Source: Propionicimonas paludicola (GTDB lineage: Bacteria > Actinomycetota > Actinomycetes > Propionibacteriales > Propionibacteriaceae). Taken from it: a stretch of 64,000 bases of DNA. Both the position numbers and the translations under genes were made by a program. The notes under the pieces are model-generated. The model was not told where the DNA came from, made no database searches, and was given only the letters and a program-made list of their open reading frames with translations. Positions 26,056 to 33,513 of this stretch are shown one piece after another. The stretch is from NCBI RefSeq assembly GCF_002563675.1, contig NZ_PDJC01000001.1, forward strand, positions 496,001 through 560,000, read 5' to 3'. Every line of letters begins with the position of its first letter. Position 1 is the stretch's first letter.

Positions 26056-26112
26056 GTCAAGACGCCACTGGGCGCCAGTGCGTCCGCCCTTGTCAGGGAC
26101 GAGGCTGGAGGC

Positions 26113-26808
26113 ATGACCAACAGCAACTCCATGCTCTCTGCGCGCTCGATCTCGAAGAGCTTCGGCGATGTCCACGCCTTGGTGGACGTCAGCCTCGACA
26201 TCCCGGCCGGCCAGTCGGTCTCCATCATGGGCCCGTCCGGGTCCGGCAAGTCCACCCTGCTGCACTGCCTGGCCGGCATCCTCAAGCCCGATCGGGGCGA
26301 CATCAGCCTCGGCGGTGATCCGGTGTCTCTGTCCAGCGACGCTGCCCGCAGCCGGCTGCGCCTGGATCGGATGGGCTTCGTGTTCCAGGATGGCCAGCTG
26401 CTGCCCGAGTTGCCGGCGGTCGAGAACGTGGCGTTGCCGCTGCTGCTGCAGGGTCGCTCGCGCACTGAGGCATTCGGCCGGGCCACCGAGTGGCTGGGTC
26501 GGCTGGGCCTGGCCGGGCTGGAGCGGCGGCGTCCCGGGCAGCTCTCCGGTGGCCAGGCGCACCGGGTCGCGATCGCTCGGGCACTGGTCGGATCTCCGGC
26601 CGTAGTGCTGGCCGATGAGCCGACCGGTGCCCTCGATCAGGCCACTGGCGCCGAGGTGATGCGGGTGCTCACCGCGGCCGCCAAGGGCGTGGGGGCCAGC
26701 CTGGTCGTGGTCACTCACGACGCCAAGGTCGCCGCCTGGTGCGAGCGGCACATCGAGATCGTCGACGGCCAGGTGCTGACCGACTTCGCGCGGATCGCGG
26801 CCGCCTGA
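26113..26808 (+). CDS. ABC transporter ATP-binding protein (MacB/LolD type)
   Basis: 231 residues. Walker A GPSGSGKST (about 43-51), Q-loop FVFQDGQLLPEL, signature LSGGQAHRVAIARAL (the usual R after GGQ is A), Walker B VVLADEPTGALD, switch His in VVTHD. Start ATG follows GGAGG. TGATG overlap with the permease. With the adjacent FtsX-like permease and NarL-type system it resembles exporters that remove antimicrobial peptides or move lipophilic substrates. Confidence 0.9.
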   Translation: MTNSNSMLSARSISKSFGDVHALVDVSLDIPAGQSVSIMGPSGSGKSTLLHCLAGILKPDRGDISLGGDPVSLSSDAARSRLRLDRMGFVFQDGQLLPELPAVENVALPLLLQGRSRTEAFGRATEWLGRLGLAGLERRRPGQLSGGQAHRVAIARALVGSPAVVLADEPTGALDQATGAEVMRVLTAAAKGVGASLVVVTHDAKVAAWCERHIEIVDGQVLTDFARIAAA

Positions 26809-28181
26809 TGACCAAGCTCACCAAGGTCGCCCCCCTGCTGCTGCGCGGACGGGTGTCGGCCGGCCACGGCCTGGTCGATCTGCTCGCCATCGCGGCCTTC
26901 ACCCTGAGCAGCTGGTTGCTGCTCATCGTGCTGGCCGGAGTGAACACCTTCTACCAGCGCCAGCTGGTGCCGCCCACCGCTTTCGTCCAGGCGCTCGGCC
27001 CGGACGCCGCGCTCGGGATCAGCCAGCTGGTCTTCTGGACCTGGCTGGCGGTCTGTGCCGGCGTCCTGCTGATCGTCCCGGTGATGAGCCTGGGCTCCGG
27101 GGCGGCCCGGATGGGCGCGCTCGGCCGCGATCAGCGGCTCTCCACGCTGCGGCTGCTCGGGGTGACCGGCGGCCAGGCGGTGGCGCTGAGCACGCTGGAG
27201 ACCATGCTGTCGGCGTTGCTGGGGGCCGCGATCGGCACCATCGGCTACCTGATCACCCTGCCGGGGTGGGCGCTGCTGAAGTTCGAGGCCACCCCGCTAT
27301 CGGCGACCGAGATGCTCTTGCCGCCGGCGGCGATCGCCTCAGTGATCGTCCTGCAGGTCGCGCTGGCTGGGCTGAGCTCGGTGACCGGTCTGCTCCGGCT
27401 ACGGATTTCGCCGCTGGGGGTGGCTCGCCGCGAGCCGCGTCCCGGCTTGAAGGTGTGGCGGTTCCTGGCTGTGCCGGCTGCGCTGGTGGCCTGGTTGGTG
27501 GTCTCGGGACTGCTCAGCTTCTCCCGCGACCTGACCATGGCGGCCTCGATCGCCATGATCGCGCTGGCCATCTTCATGGGAGTGATCAACCTGGTCGGTC
27601 CGTGGCTGCTGCAGCTGCTCGGGCTGCTGCTCAGCCGGTTCGGTCAGCCGAGCCTGCTGATCGCCGGACGGCGCCTGCTGGCCGATCCGAAGGGGTCGTG
27701 GCGCTCGGTCTCCGGACTGGCGTTCGTCGGGTTCACCGGGGCCGCGCTGATGAGCGTGCCGGGGATGAACGACCCGGATCCGCTGACCGCGATCCTGACC
27801 GCCGACATCCAGACCGGCACCTACCTGACCGTGGCCATCGCCTTCTTGGTGGCGGCGGCGTCCACGCTGCTGAATCAGGCCTCGGCGGTGCTGGACCGCA
27901 AGCAGGAGCTGCGCCAGCTGAGCAACCTCGGGGTGCCGCTGCAGTTGCACTCGCGGGTGCGGTTGGTCTCAGTGGTGGCCCCGGCCGCGCTGGCCGCCTT
28001 CGGGGCCGGCGGAATGGCCGCCTTCTTCTTCGCCCTGATGCCCAAGCTCGGCACCAATGACCTGGGCTACTGGAGCTTCACCGCGGCTATGGCCGTCGGG
28101 ATCGCCCTGGTCTGGGCGGCGGGGGAGGCCTGCCGTCCACTGGTGCGGGCGGCGGCGAACTCGGCTCAGCCGTCAGCCTGA
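26808..28181 (+). CDS. FtsX-like ABC transporter permease
   Basis: 457 residues with about eight hydrophobic segments, including SSWLLLIVLAGVNTFY near the N-terminus, LSTLETMLSALLGAAIGTIG, and a closing ALVWAAGEACRPLVRAA. LGRDQRLSTLRLLGVTGGQ is a MacB/FtsX-type coupling segment. The frame is open upstream inside the ATPase gene, but ATG 26808 overlapping its TGA gives a proper N-terminus. Substrate not evident. Confidence 0.82.
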   Translation: MTKLTKVAPLLLRGRVSAGHGLVDLLAIAAFTLSSWLLLIVLAGVNTFYQRQLVPPTAFVQALGPDAALGISQLVFWTWLAVCAGVLLIVPVMSLGSGAARMGALGRDQRLSTLRLLGVTGGQAVALSTLETMLSALLGAAIGTIGYLITLPGWALLKFEATPLSATEMLLPPAAIASVIVLQVALAGLSSVTGLLRLRISPLGVARREPRPGLKVWRFLAVPAALVAWLVVSGLLSFSRDLTMAASIAMIALAIFMGVINLVGPWLLQLLGLLLSRFGQPSLLIAGRRLLADPKGSWRSVSGLAFVGFTGAALMSVPGMNDPDPLTAILTADIQTGTYLTVAIAFLVAAASTLLNQASAVLDRKQELRQLSNLGVPLQLHSRVRLVSVVAPAALAAFGAGGMAAFFFALMPKLGTNDLGYWSFTAAMAVGIALVWAAGEACRPLVRAAANSAQPSA

Positions 28182-28217
28182 GCCGGTAAGAGACGTGGGC
28201 CCGTCCGGGCTCACTGG

Positions 28218-28251
28218 GGTGGTGGTCGGCAAGGCACAACCGGCCACCACC
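28218..28251. terminator. Bidirectional hairpin terminator between convergent genes
   Basis: GGTGGTGGTCGG (28218-28229) pairs with CCGGCCACCACC (28240-28251) through 12 bp including one G-U. It sits between the convergent permease and bcp ends. There is no T run on either side. Confidence 0.6.
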
Positions 28252-28258
28252 TTCCCGG

Positions 28259-28735
28259 TTATACGCCCAGTTCGCGGCGCAGCCGGGCCACGTGCCCGGT
28301 AGCGCGGACGTTGTACTGGGCCAGTTCGATGGTGCCCGCCCCGTTGGCATCCACATCGATCACGAAGGTGGACCGGATCACTCCGGACACCTGCTTGCCG
28401 TAGAGCATCTTCGTCCCGTAGGCGCCGTAGGCGTCCAGGACGGTCCGCTCCGGATCGGAGAGCAGCGGGAAGCCCAGGCTCTCCTTTGATCGGAAGGTGT
28501 CGAGCTTGGCCGGCTGGTCGGGGGAGATGCCCACCACCTGGTAGCCGGCGGCCGCCAGGTCGGTCATGGCAGCGTTGAAGTCGACCGCCTCCAGCGAGCA
28601 GCCGGGGGTCATCGCGGCCGGATAGAAGTACAAGATCACCCGGCTTCCGGCGAAGTCCGACAGCGACACCGGTCGCTGATCGGCATCGACGAGAGTGAAG
28701 TCCGGAGCGAGATCTCCCGAGGTCAGTTCAGCCAT
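28259..28735 (-). CDS. bcp: Thioredoxin-dependent peroxiredoxin Bcp/PrxQ, 1-Cys form
   Basis: 158 residues. Peroxidatic Cys 46 in YPAAMTPGCSLEAVDFN; the Bcp family is otherwise matched (LAPDFTLVDADQRPVSLSDF, QVVGISPDQPAKLDTF, VIRSTFVIDVD). The resolving Cys that in E. coli Bcp lies five residues later is Val 51 here, and no other Cys exists in the protein, so it must work as a 1-Cys enzyme with an external thiol. Start: a GTG at 28744 lies inside the TACAGT -10 element, so ATG 28735, 7 nt after it, is chosen (leaderless). Confidence 0.9.
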   Translation of the reverse strand: MAELTSGDLAPDFTLVDADQRPVSLSDFAGSRVILYFYPAAMTPGCSLEAVDFNAAMTDLAAAGYQVVGISPDQPAKLDTFRSKESLGFPLLSDPERTVLDAYGAYGTKMLYGKQVSGVIRSTFVIDVDANGAGTIELAQYNVRATGHVARLRRELGV

Positions 28736-28861
28736 GACCCTCACTGTAGAGGCTGTCGCGCGGCTCGGTTCGCAGCCCCAGCCGGTGGTCCGGTTGGAGC
28801 GCTTCCACAGGTGGTGAATGGGCTTGTCAGAGGCCGGAACTCTGCCGTCAGCAAGGTGCCT

Positions 28862-28948
28862 TTGACTAGGGATTACTCTCTGCTAAAAGGTTACAGCAAA
28901 ATAACGATTTGCCCGGTCCGGTCCACCCGGACAGTTCAGGGGCTACAG
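28862..28948 (+). promoter_or_regulatory. Promoter region of sugar ABC importer operon
   Basis: The 253-nt gap before the solute-binding-protein gene holds TTGACT (28862-28867) with TAAAAG 16 nt later, and a second -10-like TACAGT at about 28943-28948. The sequence is clearly AT-richer than its surroundings. No convincing operator palindrome was found. GAGGA lies 5 nt before the start codon. Confidence 0.4.
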
Positions 28949-28997
28949 TCCGAACATCCCCCAACCGGGGGGTCTGATCACAGAGAAGTGAGGACAC

Positions 28998-30395
28998 ATG
29001 TCACATGCACGCGTGACACGCGCTCTGGTCGCCGCCGCTTCCGCAACCGCCCTGCTCACCCTTGCTGCTTGCAGCACCGCCGCGACGCCGTCCGCGTCGG
29101 GGCCGGCCTCGGGTACGACCAGCGCTGCTGTTGACGACAAGTGCGCGGCCTACAAGGACTACGGCGATCTGAAGGGCAAGACCATCTCGGTCTTCACCTC
29201 GATTGCGAGCGACTCCGAGGCCAAGCCGCACACCGACTCCTACAAGCCGTTCGAGGAGTGCACCGGTGCCACCATCAAGTACGAGGGCTCCCGTGACTTC
29301 GAGGCGCAGCTGCCGGTTCGTCTGAAGGCCGGCAATGCCCCGGACATCGCCTACATCCCGCAGCCCGGTCTGCTGGCCACCCTGGTCAAGGACTACCCGG
29401 GCAAGGTGTTCCCGGCCGGCGATCTGGCCACCAAGAACGTCGAGACTTACTACGACCCGGCCTGGAAGACCTACGGCTCGGTGGACGGCAAGTTCTACGC
29501 GGTGCCGGTGGGCGCCAACGTGAAGTCGTTCGTGTGGTACTCCCCGAAGGCCTTCGCCGACAAGGGCTACCAGGTGCCGACCACCTGGGACGAGCTGATC
29601 GCTCTGTCCGACAAGATCGTTGCCGACAACCCTGACAGCGACGTCAAGCCGTGGTGCGCGGGCATCGAGTCCGGTGGCGCGACCGGTTGGCCGGCCACTG
29701 ACTGGGTGGAGGACGTCATGCTGCGCGTGAACGGCACCGATGTCTACGATCAGTGGGTCAACCACTCGATCGCCTTCAACGATCCCAAGGTCGTTGCGGC
29801 AATCGACAAGGTCGGCACCATCTTGAAGAACGACAAGTACGTCAACGGTGGCTACGGCAACGTCAAGACCATCGCGACCACGTCGTTCACCGAGGCCGGT
29901 AACCCGATCCTTGATGGCCAGTGCTTCATGCACCGCCAGGCGTCCTTCTACCAGGCCAACTGGCCCAAGGGCACCAAGGTCGGCGAGGACGGCGACGTGT
30001 GGGCGTTCTACTTCCCGAGCATGAGCGCCGATTCCAAGCCGGTTCTGGGTGGCGGCGAGTTCGCGGCAGCGTTCTCCGATCGTCCCGAGGTCCAGGCCTT
30101 CCAGGCCTACCTGGCCAGCCCCGAGTGGAGCAACGCCAAGGCTGACGCCACCCCCAACGGTGGCTGGCTCTCGGCCAACAAGAAGCTCGACGCCAACAAG
30201 CTGGTTCAGCCGGTCGACAAGCTGTCCTACCAGATCCTGACCGACCCGAAGGCCACCTTCCGGTTCGACGGTTCCGACCTGATGCCGGGTGCGGTTGGTG
30301 CGGGTTCGTTCTGGACCGGCATGACCGACTGGATCAATGGCAAGAGCACCCAGGAGGTTGCTGACGCCATCGAGAAGTCCTGGCCGAAGAAGTAA
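28998..30395 (+). CDS. Sugar ABC transporter substrate-binding lipoprotein
   Basis: 465 residues. Lipoprotein signal: positive start, hydrophobic core and lipobox LAAC with Cys 25, then a Ser/Thr/Ala-rich linker. The body is a family-1 type solute-binding protein (KPFEECTGATIKYEGSRDFE, QLPVRLKAGNAPDIAYIPQ, TTWDELIALSDKIVADNP), most like alpha-glucoside or oligosaccharide binders of the AglE type. It is anchored outside the membrane and feeds the two permeases downstream. Codon use suggests high expression. Confidence 0.9.
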   Translation: MSHARVTRALVAAASATALLTLAACSTAATPSASGPASGTTSAAVDDKCAAYKDYGDLKGKTISVFTSIASDSEAKPHTDSYKPFEECTGATIKYEGSRDFEAQLPVRLKAGNAPDIAYIPQPGLLATLVKDYPGKVFPAGDLATKNVETYYDPAWKTYGSVDGKFYAVPVGANVKSFVWYSPKAFADKGYQVPTTWDELIALSDKIVADNPDSDVKPWCAGIESGGATGWPATDWVEDVMLRVNGTDVYDQWVNHSIAFNDPKVVAAIDKVGTILKNDKYVNGGYGNVKTIATTSFTEAGNPILDGQCFMHRQASFYQANWPKGTKVGEDGDVWAFYFPSMSADSKPVLGGGEFAAAFSDRPEVQAFQAYLASPEWSNAKADATPNGGWLSANKKLDANKLVQPVDKLSYQILTDPKATFRFDGSDLMPGAVGAGSFWTGMTDWINGKSTQEVADAIEKSWPKK

Positions 30396-30416
30396 CGGCT
30401 TAGGTCCCGAACAGAT

Positions 30417-30459
30417 GCGTTGGGTCCGGCTCCGCTGATAGCGGGTCCGGGCCCAACGC
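30417..30459 (+). terminator. Intercistronic hairpin between binding protein and permeases
   Basis: GCGTTGGGTCCGGCTCCGC (30417-30435) and GCGGGTCCGGGCCCAACGC (30441-30459) pair over 19 positions with two mismatches, loop TGATA. No T run. Like the malE-malF spacer, it may attenuate transcription or protect the upstream mRNA so that the binding protein is made in excess over the permeases. Confidence 0.6.
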
Positions 30460-30486
30460 TCACTGCTGGCTATAGGAGAGACTCCA

Positions 30487-31479
30487 ATGATGTGGCTGCT
30501 CAAGCCCGAGTCGATTCCCGAGAAGCTGCTGGTCATGGTCTTGGCGATCGCGCTTTTCGCGCTCGTCATGGGCTTCGTCCTGGCGGTAGTGGATCGTCCG
30601 CGCTTGCCCAAGTGGATCCCGGTCACCGGGTACTTGGGCCCCTCCCTGCTCTTGATCACCTTCGGCTTGCTGTGGCCGGGCGTCATCACCATTCGCAACT
30701 CCTTCTATGACCGGCGCGGACAGGACTTCGTCGGTCTGGAGAACTACGCGATCATCTTCACCGACTCCGGCTTCCTGACCGTCCTGCTGAACACGTTCTG
30801 GTGGGTGCTGCTGGTGCCCAGCATCGCCACTGCCCTCGGCTTGGTCTACGCAGTGTTGGTGGATCGCTCCCGGTTCGAGAAGTTCGCGAAGACGCTGATC
30901 TTCCTGCCGATGGCGATCTCCATGGTGGGTGCCTCGATCATCTGGAAGTTCGTCTACGAGTTCCGCGATCCCGGCGTGAAGGGCACTCGGCCGCAGGTCG
31001 GTCTGCTCAACCAGATTGTGGTCTGGCTGGGCGGAACCCCCCAGCAGTGGATGACCAACCCGCCACTGAACACTTTCATGCTGATCATCGTGATGATCTG
31101 GATCCAGGCCGGCTTCGCCATGACAGTGCTGTCAGCGGCAATCAAGGCCATCCCGGACGAGACCATCGAGGCTGCCAACGTCGACGGCGCCACCGGCCTG
31201 CGACTGTTCTTCTGGGTGACCGTACCCAGCGTCCGTCCGGCCATCATCGTGGTGCTCACCACGATCGCCATGGGAACCCTGAAGGCATTCGATGTGGTGA
31301 AGACGATGACCGGTGGCAACTTCGGTACGTCGGTCATCGCCAACGAGTTCTACACCCAGAGCTTCGGCCGCAACGGTGAGAACATCGGCAATGCGCTGGC
31401 GGTGCTCCTGTTCTTGATCATCACGCCGATCATCATCTACAACCTTCGGCAAATGCGGATTTCGGAGGGGGAGCGATGA
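30487..31479 (+). CDS. Sugar ABC transporter permease (MalF/AglF type)
   Basis: 330 residues, about 7 membrane spans starting LLVMVLAIALFALVMGFVL. The cytoplasmic EAA loop that docks the ATPase is EAANVDGATGLRLFFWVTVP (about residues 225-244). ATAGGAGAG precedes two ATG codons at 30487 and 30490. Partner of the next permease (ATGA overlap). No ATPase gene is in the operon, so a shared MsiK-like ATPase encoded elsewhere is likely. Confidence 0.9.
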   Translation: MMWLLKPESIPEKLLVMVLAIALFALVMGFVLAVVDRPRLPKWIPVTGYLGPSLLLITFGLLWPGVITIRNSFYDRRGQDFVGLENYAIIFTDSGFLTVLLNTFWWVLLVPSIATALGLVYAVLVDRSRFEKFAKTLIFLPMAISMVGASIIWKFVYEFRDPGVKGTRPQVGLLNQIVVWLGGTPQQWMTNPPLNTFMLIIVMIWIQAGFAMTVLSAAIKAIPDETIEAANVDGATGLRLFFWVTVPSVRPAIIVVLTTIAMGTLKAFDVVKTMTGGNFGTSVIANEFYTQSFGRNGENIGNALAVLLFLIITPIIIYNLRQMRISEGER

Positions 31480-32462
31480 GCGACGACACTCGCGTCGAGG
31501 CGCAGCGAAAGCTGACCCGCAAGGAGCAGCGTCAGATCGACGCCAAGAACCGGCTCAGTTCACCGGCCGCATCGGTGATTGCGATCCTGGTCGCGATCCT
31601 GTGGACCACGCCCACTGCCGGGCTTCTGGTGACCTCATTCCGCCAGCCGCTGGACATCAGCCGCTCGGGCTGGTGGACGGCGGTTTCCAACCCGGACTTC
31701 AGCATGAAGGCCTTCGGTGAGGCAATCGCACAGAATCCGCTGAACTTCAGCAGTTCGGGCTGGTTGATGCCGTTCACCGACCCGCACTTCTCGCTGGACA
31801 ACTACGCCGAAGCGTTGGATACCCACAACCTGGGGATGTCCTTCGTGAACTCCTTCATCATCACGATTCCGGCGGTGATCATCCCGATCATCCTGGCTCT
31901 ATTGGCTGCCTACGCCTTCGCCTGGATCGACTTCAAGGGGCGCAACATCCTGTTCGCCTTCGTGTTCTCACTCCAGGTGGTGCCGATCCAGGTGACCTTG
32001 GTGCCGCTGCTCGGCCAGTACACGGCCTGGCACCTGCAGAACACCTTGTGGACGTTGTGGCTCTCGCACACGATCTTCGGCCTGCCGCTGGCGATCTACC
32101 TGCTACACAACTTCATGAAGGAGATCCCGCGCTCGCTGATCGAGGCGGCCCGGGTGGACGGGGCTGGACACGTCCGGGTCTTCTTCCAGGTGCTGTTGCC
32201 GCTGCTGGTACCGGCTATTGCCTCGTTCGGCATCTTCCAGTTCCTCTGGGTCTGGAACGATCTGCTGGTCTCGCTGACCTTCGCTGCCGCCGAAGATGCT
32301 CCGATCACTCGGATCATCAACGAGATGGTGGGCAGCTTCGGCAGCAAGTGGTACCTGTTGTCGGCTGGCGCATTCATCTCGATGGCGGTCCCGGTGGTCG
32401 TCTTCCTGGCATTGCAGCGCTACTTCGTCCGCGGCCTGCTGGCCGGTGGCGTGAAGGGCTGA
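31476..32462 (+). CDS. Sugar ABC transporter permease (MalG/AglG type)
   Basis: 328 residues, about 6 membrane spans, with the EAA loop EAARVDGAGHVRVFFQVLLP (about residues 224-243). An unusual charged N-terminus (VEAQRKLTRKEQRQIDAKNR) precedes the first span. Its start overlaps the first permease stop (ATGA). Completes the importer core with the lipoprotein and the MalF-type permease. Confidence 0.9.
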   Translation: MSDDTRVEAQRKLTRKEQRQIDAKNRLSSPAASVIAILVAILWTTPTAGLLVTSFRQPLDISRSGWWTAVSNPDFSMKAFGEAIAQNPLNFSSSGWLMPFTDPHFSLDNYAEALDTHNLGMSFVNSFIITIPAVIIPIILALLAAYAFAWIDFKGRNILFAFVFSLQVVPIQVTLVPLLGQYTAWHLQNTLWTLWLSHTIFGLPLAIYLLHNFMKEIPRSLIEAARVDGAGHVRVFFQVLLPLLVPAIASFGIFQFLWVWNDLLVSLTFAAAEDAPITRIINEMVGSFGSKWYLLSAGAFISMAVPVVVFLALQRYFVRGLLAGGVKG

Positions 32463-32471
32463 TCGACGCAG

Positions 32472-32507
32472 CCGTTGAGCCCCGGGTGTCGACCCGGGGC
32501 TCAACGG
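32472..32507 (+). terminator. Strong hairpin terminator after ABC importer operon
   Basis: Perfect 15-bp stem, CCGTTGAGCCCCGGG (32472-32486) with CCCGGGGCTCAACGG (32493-32507), loop TGTCGA, starting 10 nt after the permease stop. No T run, as is common in high-GC actinobacteria. Confidence 0.75.
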
Positions 32508-32558
32508 TATGCGGAGGCCTGGCATAGGCTGGGGGCATCGGATTCGCAGGAGGACCAG

Positions 32559-32846
32559 ATGACTGAGATCAGGAGCAAGGAGGCCATCGAGGCCGACATT
32601 GCCGCGGCCCGCGATCACCTCGCCGAAACCGTGCAGGATCTGTTCGTCCAGCTGCATCCGAAGGCGATCGTGTCCAATGCCGTCGCCGACGTGAAGGCCC
32701 TCGGCTCGGCCCAGGTGGCCGCCGCCAAGCAGGAGCTGACCAATGAGGACGGCTCGCTGCGAGTGGAGCGGGTAGCCCTGATCGGTGCGGCCGTAGCCGG
32801 CTCGATCGCCTTCTTCGCGGTCGTCCGCTCGCTGTTGCGTCGCTGA
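32559..32846 (+). CDS. DUF3618 family protein
   Basis: 95 residues. IEADIAAARDHLAETVQDLF near the N-terminus is the DUF3618 signature, followed by a helical region and one C-terminal membrane span (VALIGAAVAGSIAFFAVVRSLL). ATG follows AGGAGGA; TAGGCT at about 32525 is a possible -10. DUF3618 proteins usually sit beside phage-holin-family membrane proteins in actinobacteria; here it stands alone. Function unknown, probably envelope related. Confidence 0.85.
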   Translation: MTEIRSKEAIEADIAAARDHLAETVQDLFVQLHPKAIVSNAVADVKALGSAQVAAAKQELTNEDGSLRVERVALIGAAVAGSIAFFAVVRSLLRR

Positions 32847-32930
32847 GCCGGTAGGGGCGGTCCTGCTGCCGTCCGATGCTGCGGGCGGTTGCCGCCTTCC
32901 GCGTTCGTCCTGGGTGACGACTACCCCCGG

Positions 32931-32965
32931 AAAAACGAAAATCCCCGGTGGTGGATCACCGGGGA
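32931..32965 (-). terminator. Original tRNA-Lys terminator, now displaced by the integrated element
   Basis: On the minus strand TCCCCGGTG pairs with CACCGGGGA (9 bp, loop ATCCAC) and is followed by TTTTCGTTTTT, a textbook intrinsic terminator. It lies 7 nt beyond the left 36-bp att repeat, exactly where the end of the tRNA-Lys gene would have been before integration. Confidence 0.75.
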
Positions 32966-32971
32966 CTCTCT

Positions 32972-33007
32972 GTGCGCCGCCAGGGACTCGAACCCCGAAC
33001 CCGCTAG
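32972..33007. repeat. attL: 36-bp copy of the tRNA-Lys 3' end
   Basis: Identical over 36 nt to 39010-39045. It contains only the T-arm and 3' acceptor half of the tRNA (reverse orientation), so it is an attachment site and not a tRNA gene. Identity stops sharply at 33008. Confidence 0.92.
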
Positions 33008-33126
33008 GTCTAGTCGCAGCGTCCACATCGCTCCATGCGTGTCCATACTCGCTCACCCGCTACGAGTTAAACATGCTAGTGGAGAGGGAATACCTCCACT
33101 CATGTTCACGCGCCTACACGGGAGAG

Positions 33127-33160
33127 GTGGGTACCAATGTGGGTACTGATCGGTACCCAC
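33127..33160. promoter_or_regulatory. Left integrase arm-type sites
   Basis: GTGGGTAC occurs at 33127-33134 and 33139-33146 (12-nt period) and reversed (GTACCCAC) at 33153-33160. The same octamer pair with the same 12-nt period lies near the right end. Such repeated sites flanking an att core are typical of tyrosine-integrase arm-binding sites. Confidence 0.6.
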
Positions 33161-33288
33161 ATCGACTCTATGAGCGGGTGCGATGCTCGGCGTGTCGACA
33201 TTGCTTCCAGAGATGGCTGATGCCTAGCGTGGGTGCTCCGTTGAGGACGCCTCGGGCACGGACGCCAAGAGGCCGTCAGGAGGGTTGG

Positions 33289-33513
33289 ATGTGCATGGCT
33301 GAGTACTGGACTACCGCGGAGGCGGCGGAGTTCGCACACCACGCGCCCGGGACGCTGGAGTACTGGCGGGGGCAGGGCAAGGGGCCGCAGTTTGTGAAGC
33401 TCCCGAGTGGTCGCGTGCTCTATCGGGCGGCCGACGTGGTGGCGTGGATGGAGGGGGAGGTCCAGCATTTCGCGGCCCATGAGTTGGCCGCGTGGACCGG
33501 GGCGGCGGCGTGA
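33289..33513 (+). CDS. AlpA/excisionase-like helix-turn-helix protein
   Basis: 74 residues. EYWTTAEAAEFAHHAPGTLE is a MerR-like helix-turn-helix of the AlpA/Xis family, with RVLYRAADVVAWMEGEVQ as the wing part. Start ATG 33289 follows AGGAGGG at 5-6 nt. Likely directs excision or regulates element genes. An inverted repeat AGTGGAG/CTCCACT lies upstream at 33078-33100. The GTGA overlap at its stop couples it to the replication-type ATPase. Confidence 0.8.
   Translation: MCMAEYWTTAEAAEFAHHAPGTLEYWRGQGKGPQFVKLPSGRVLYRAADVVAWMEGEVQHFAAHELAAWTGAAA

Noticed and set aside
32972-33007. Second tRNA-Lys gene
   Set aside because: Only the 3' 36 nt are present; no anticodon or D-arm. It is the attL copy.
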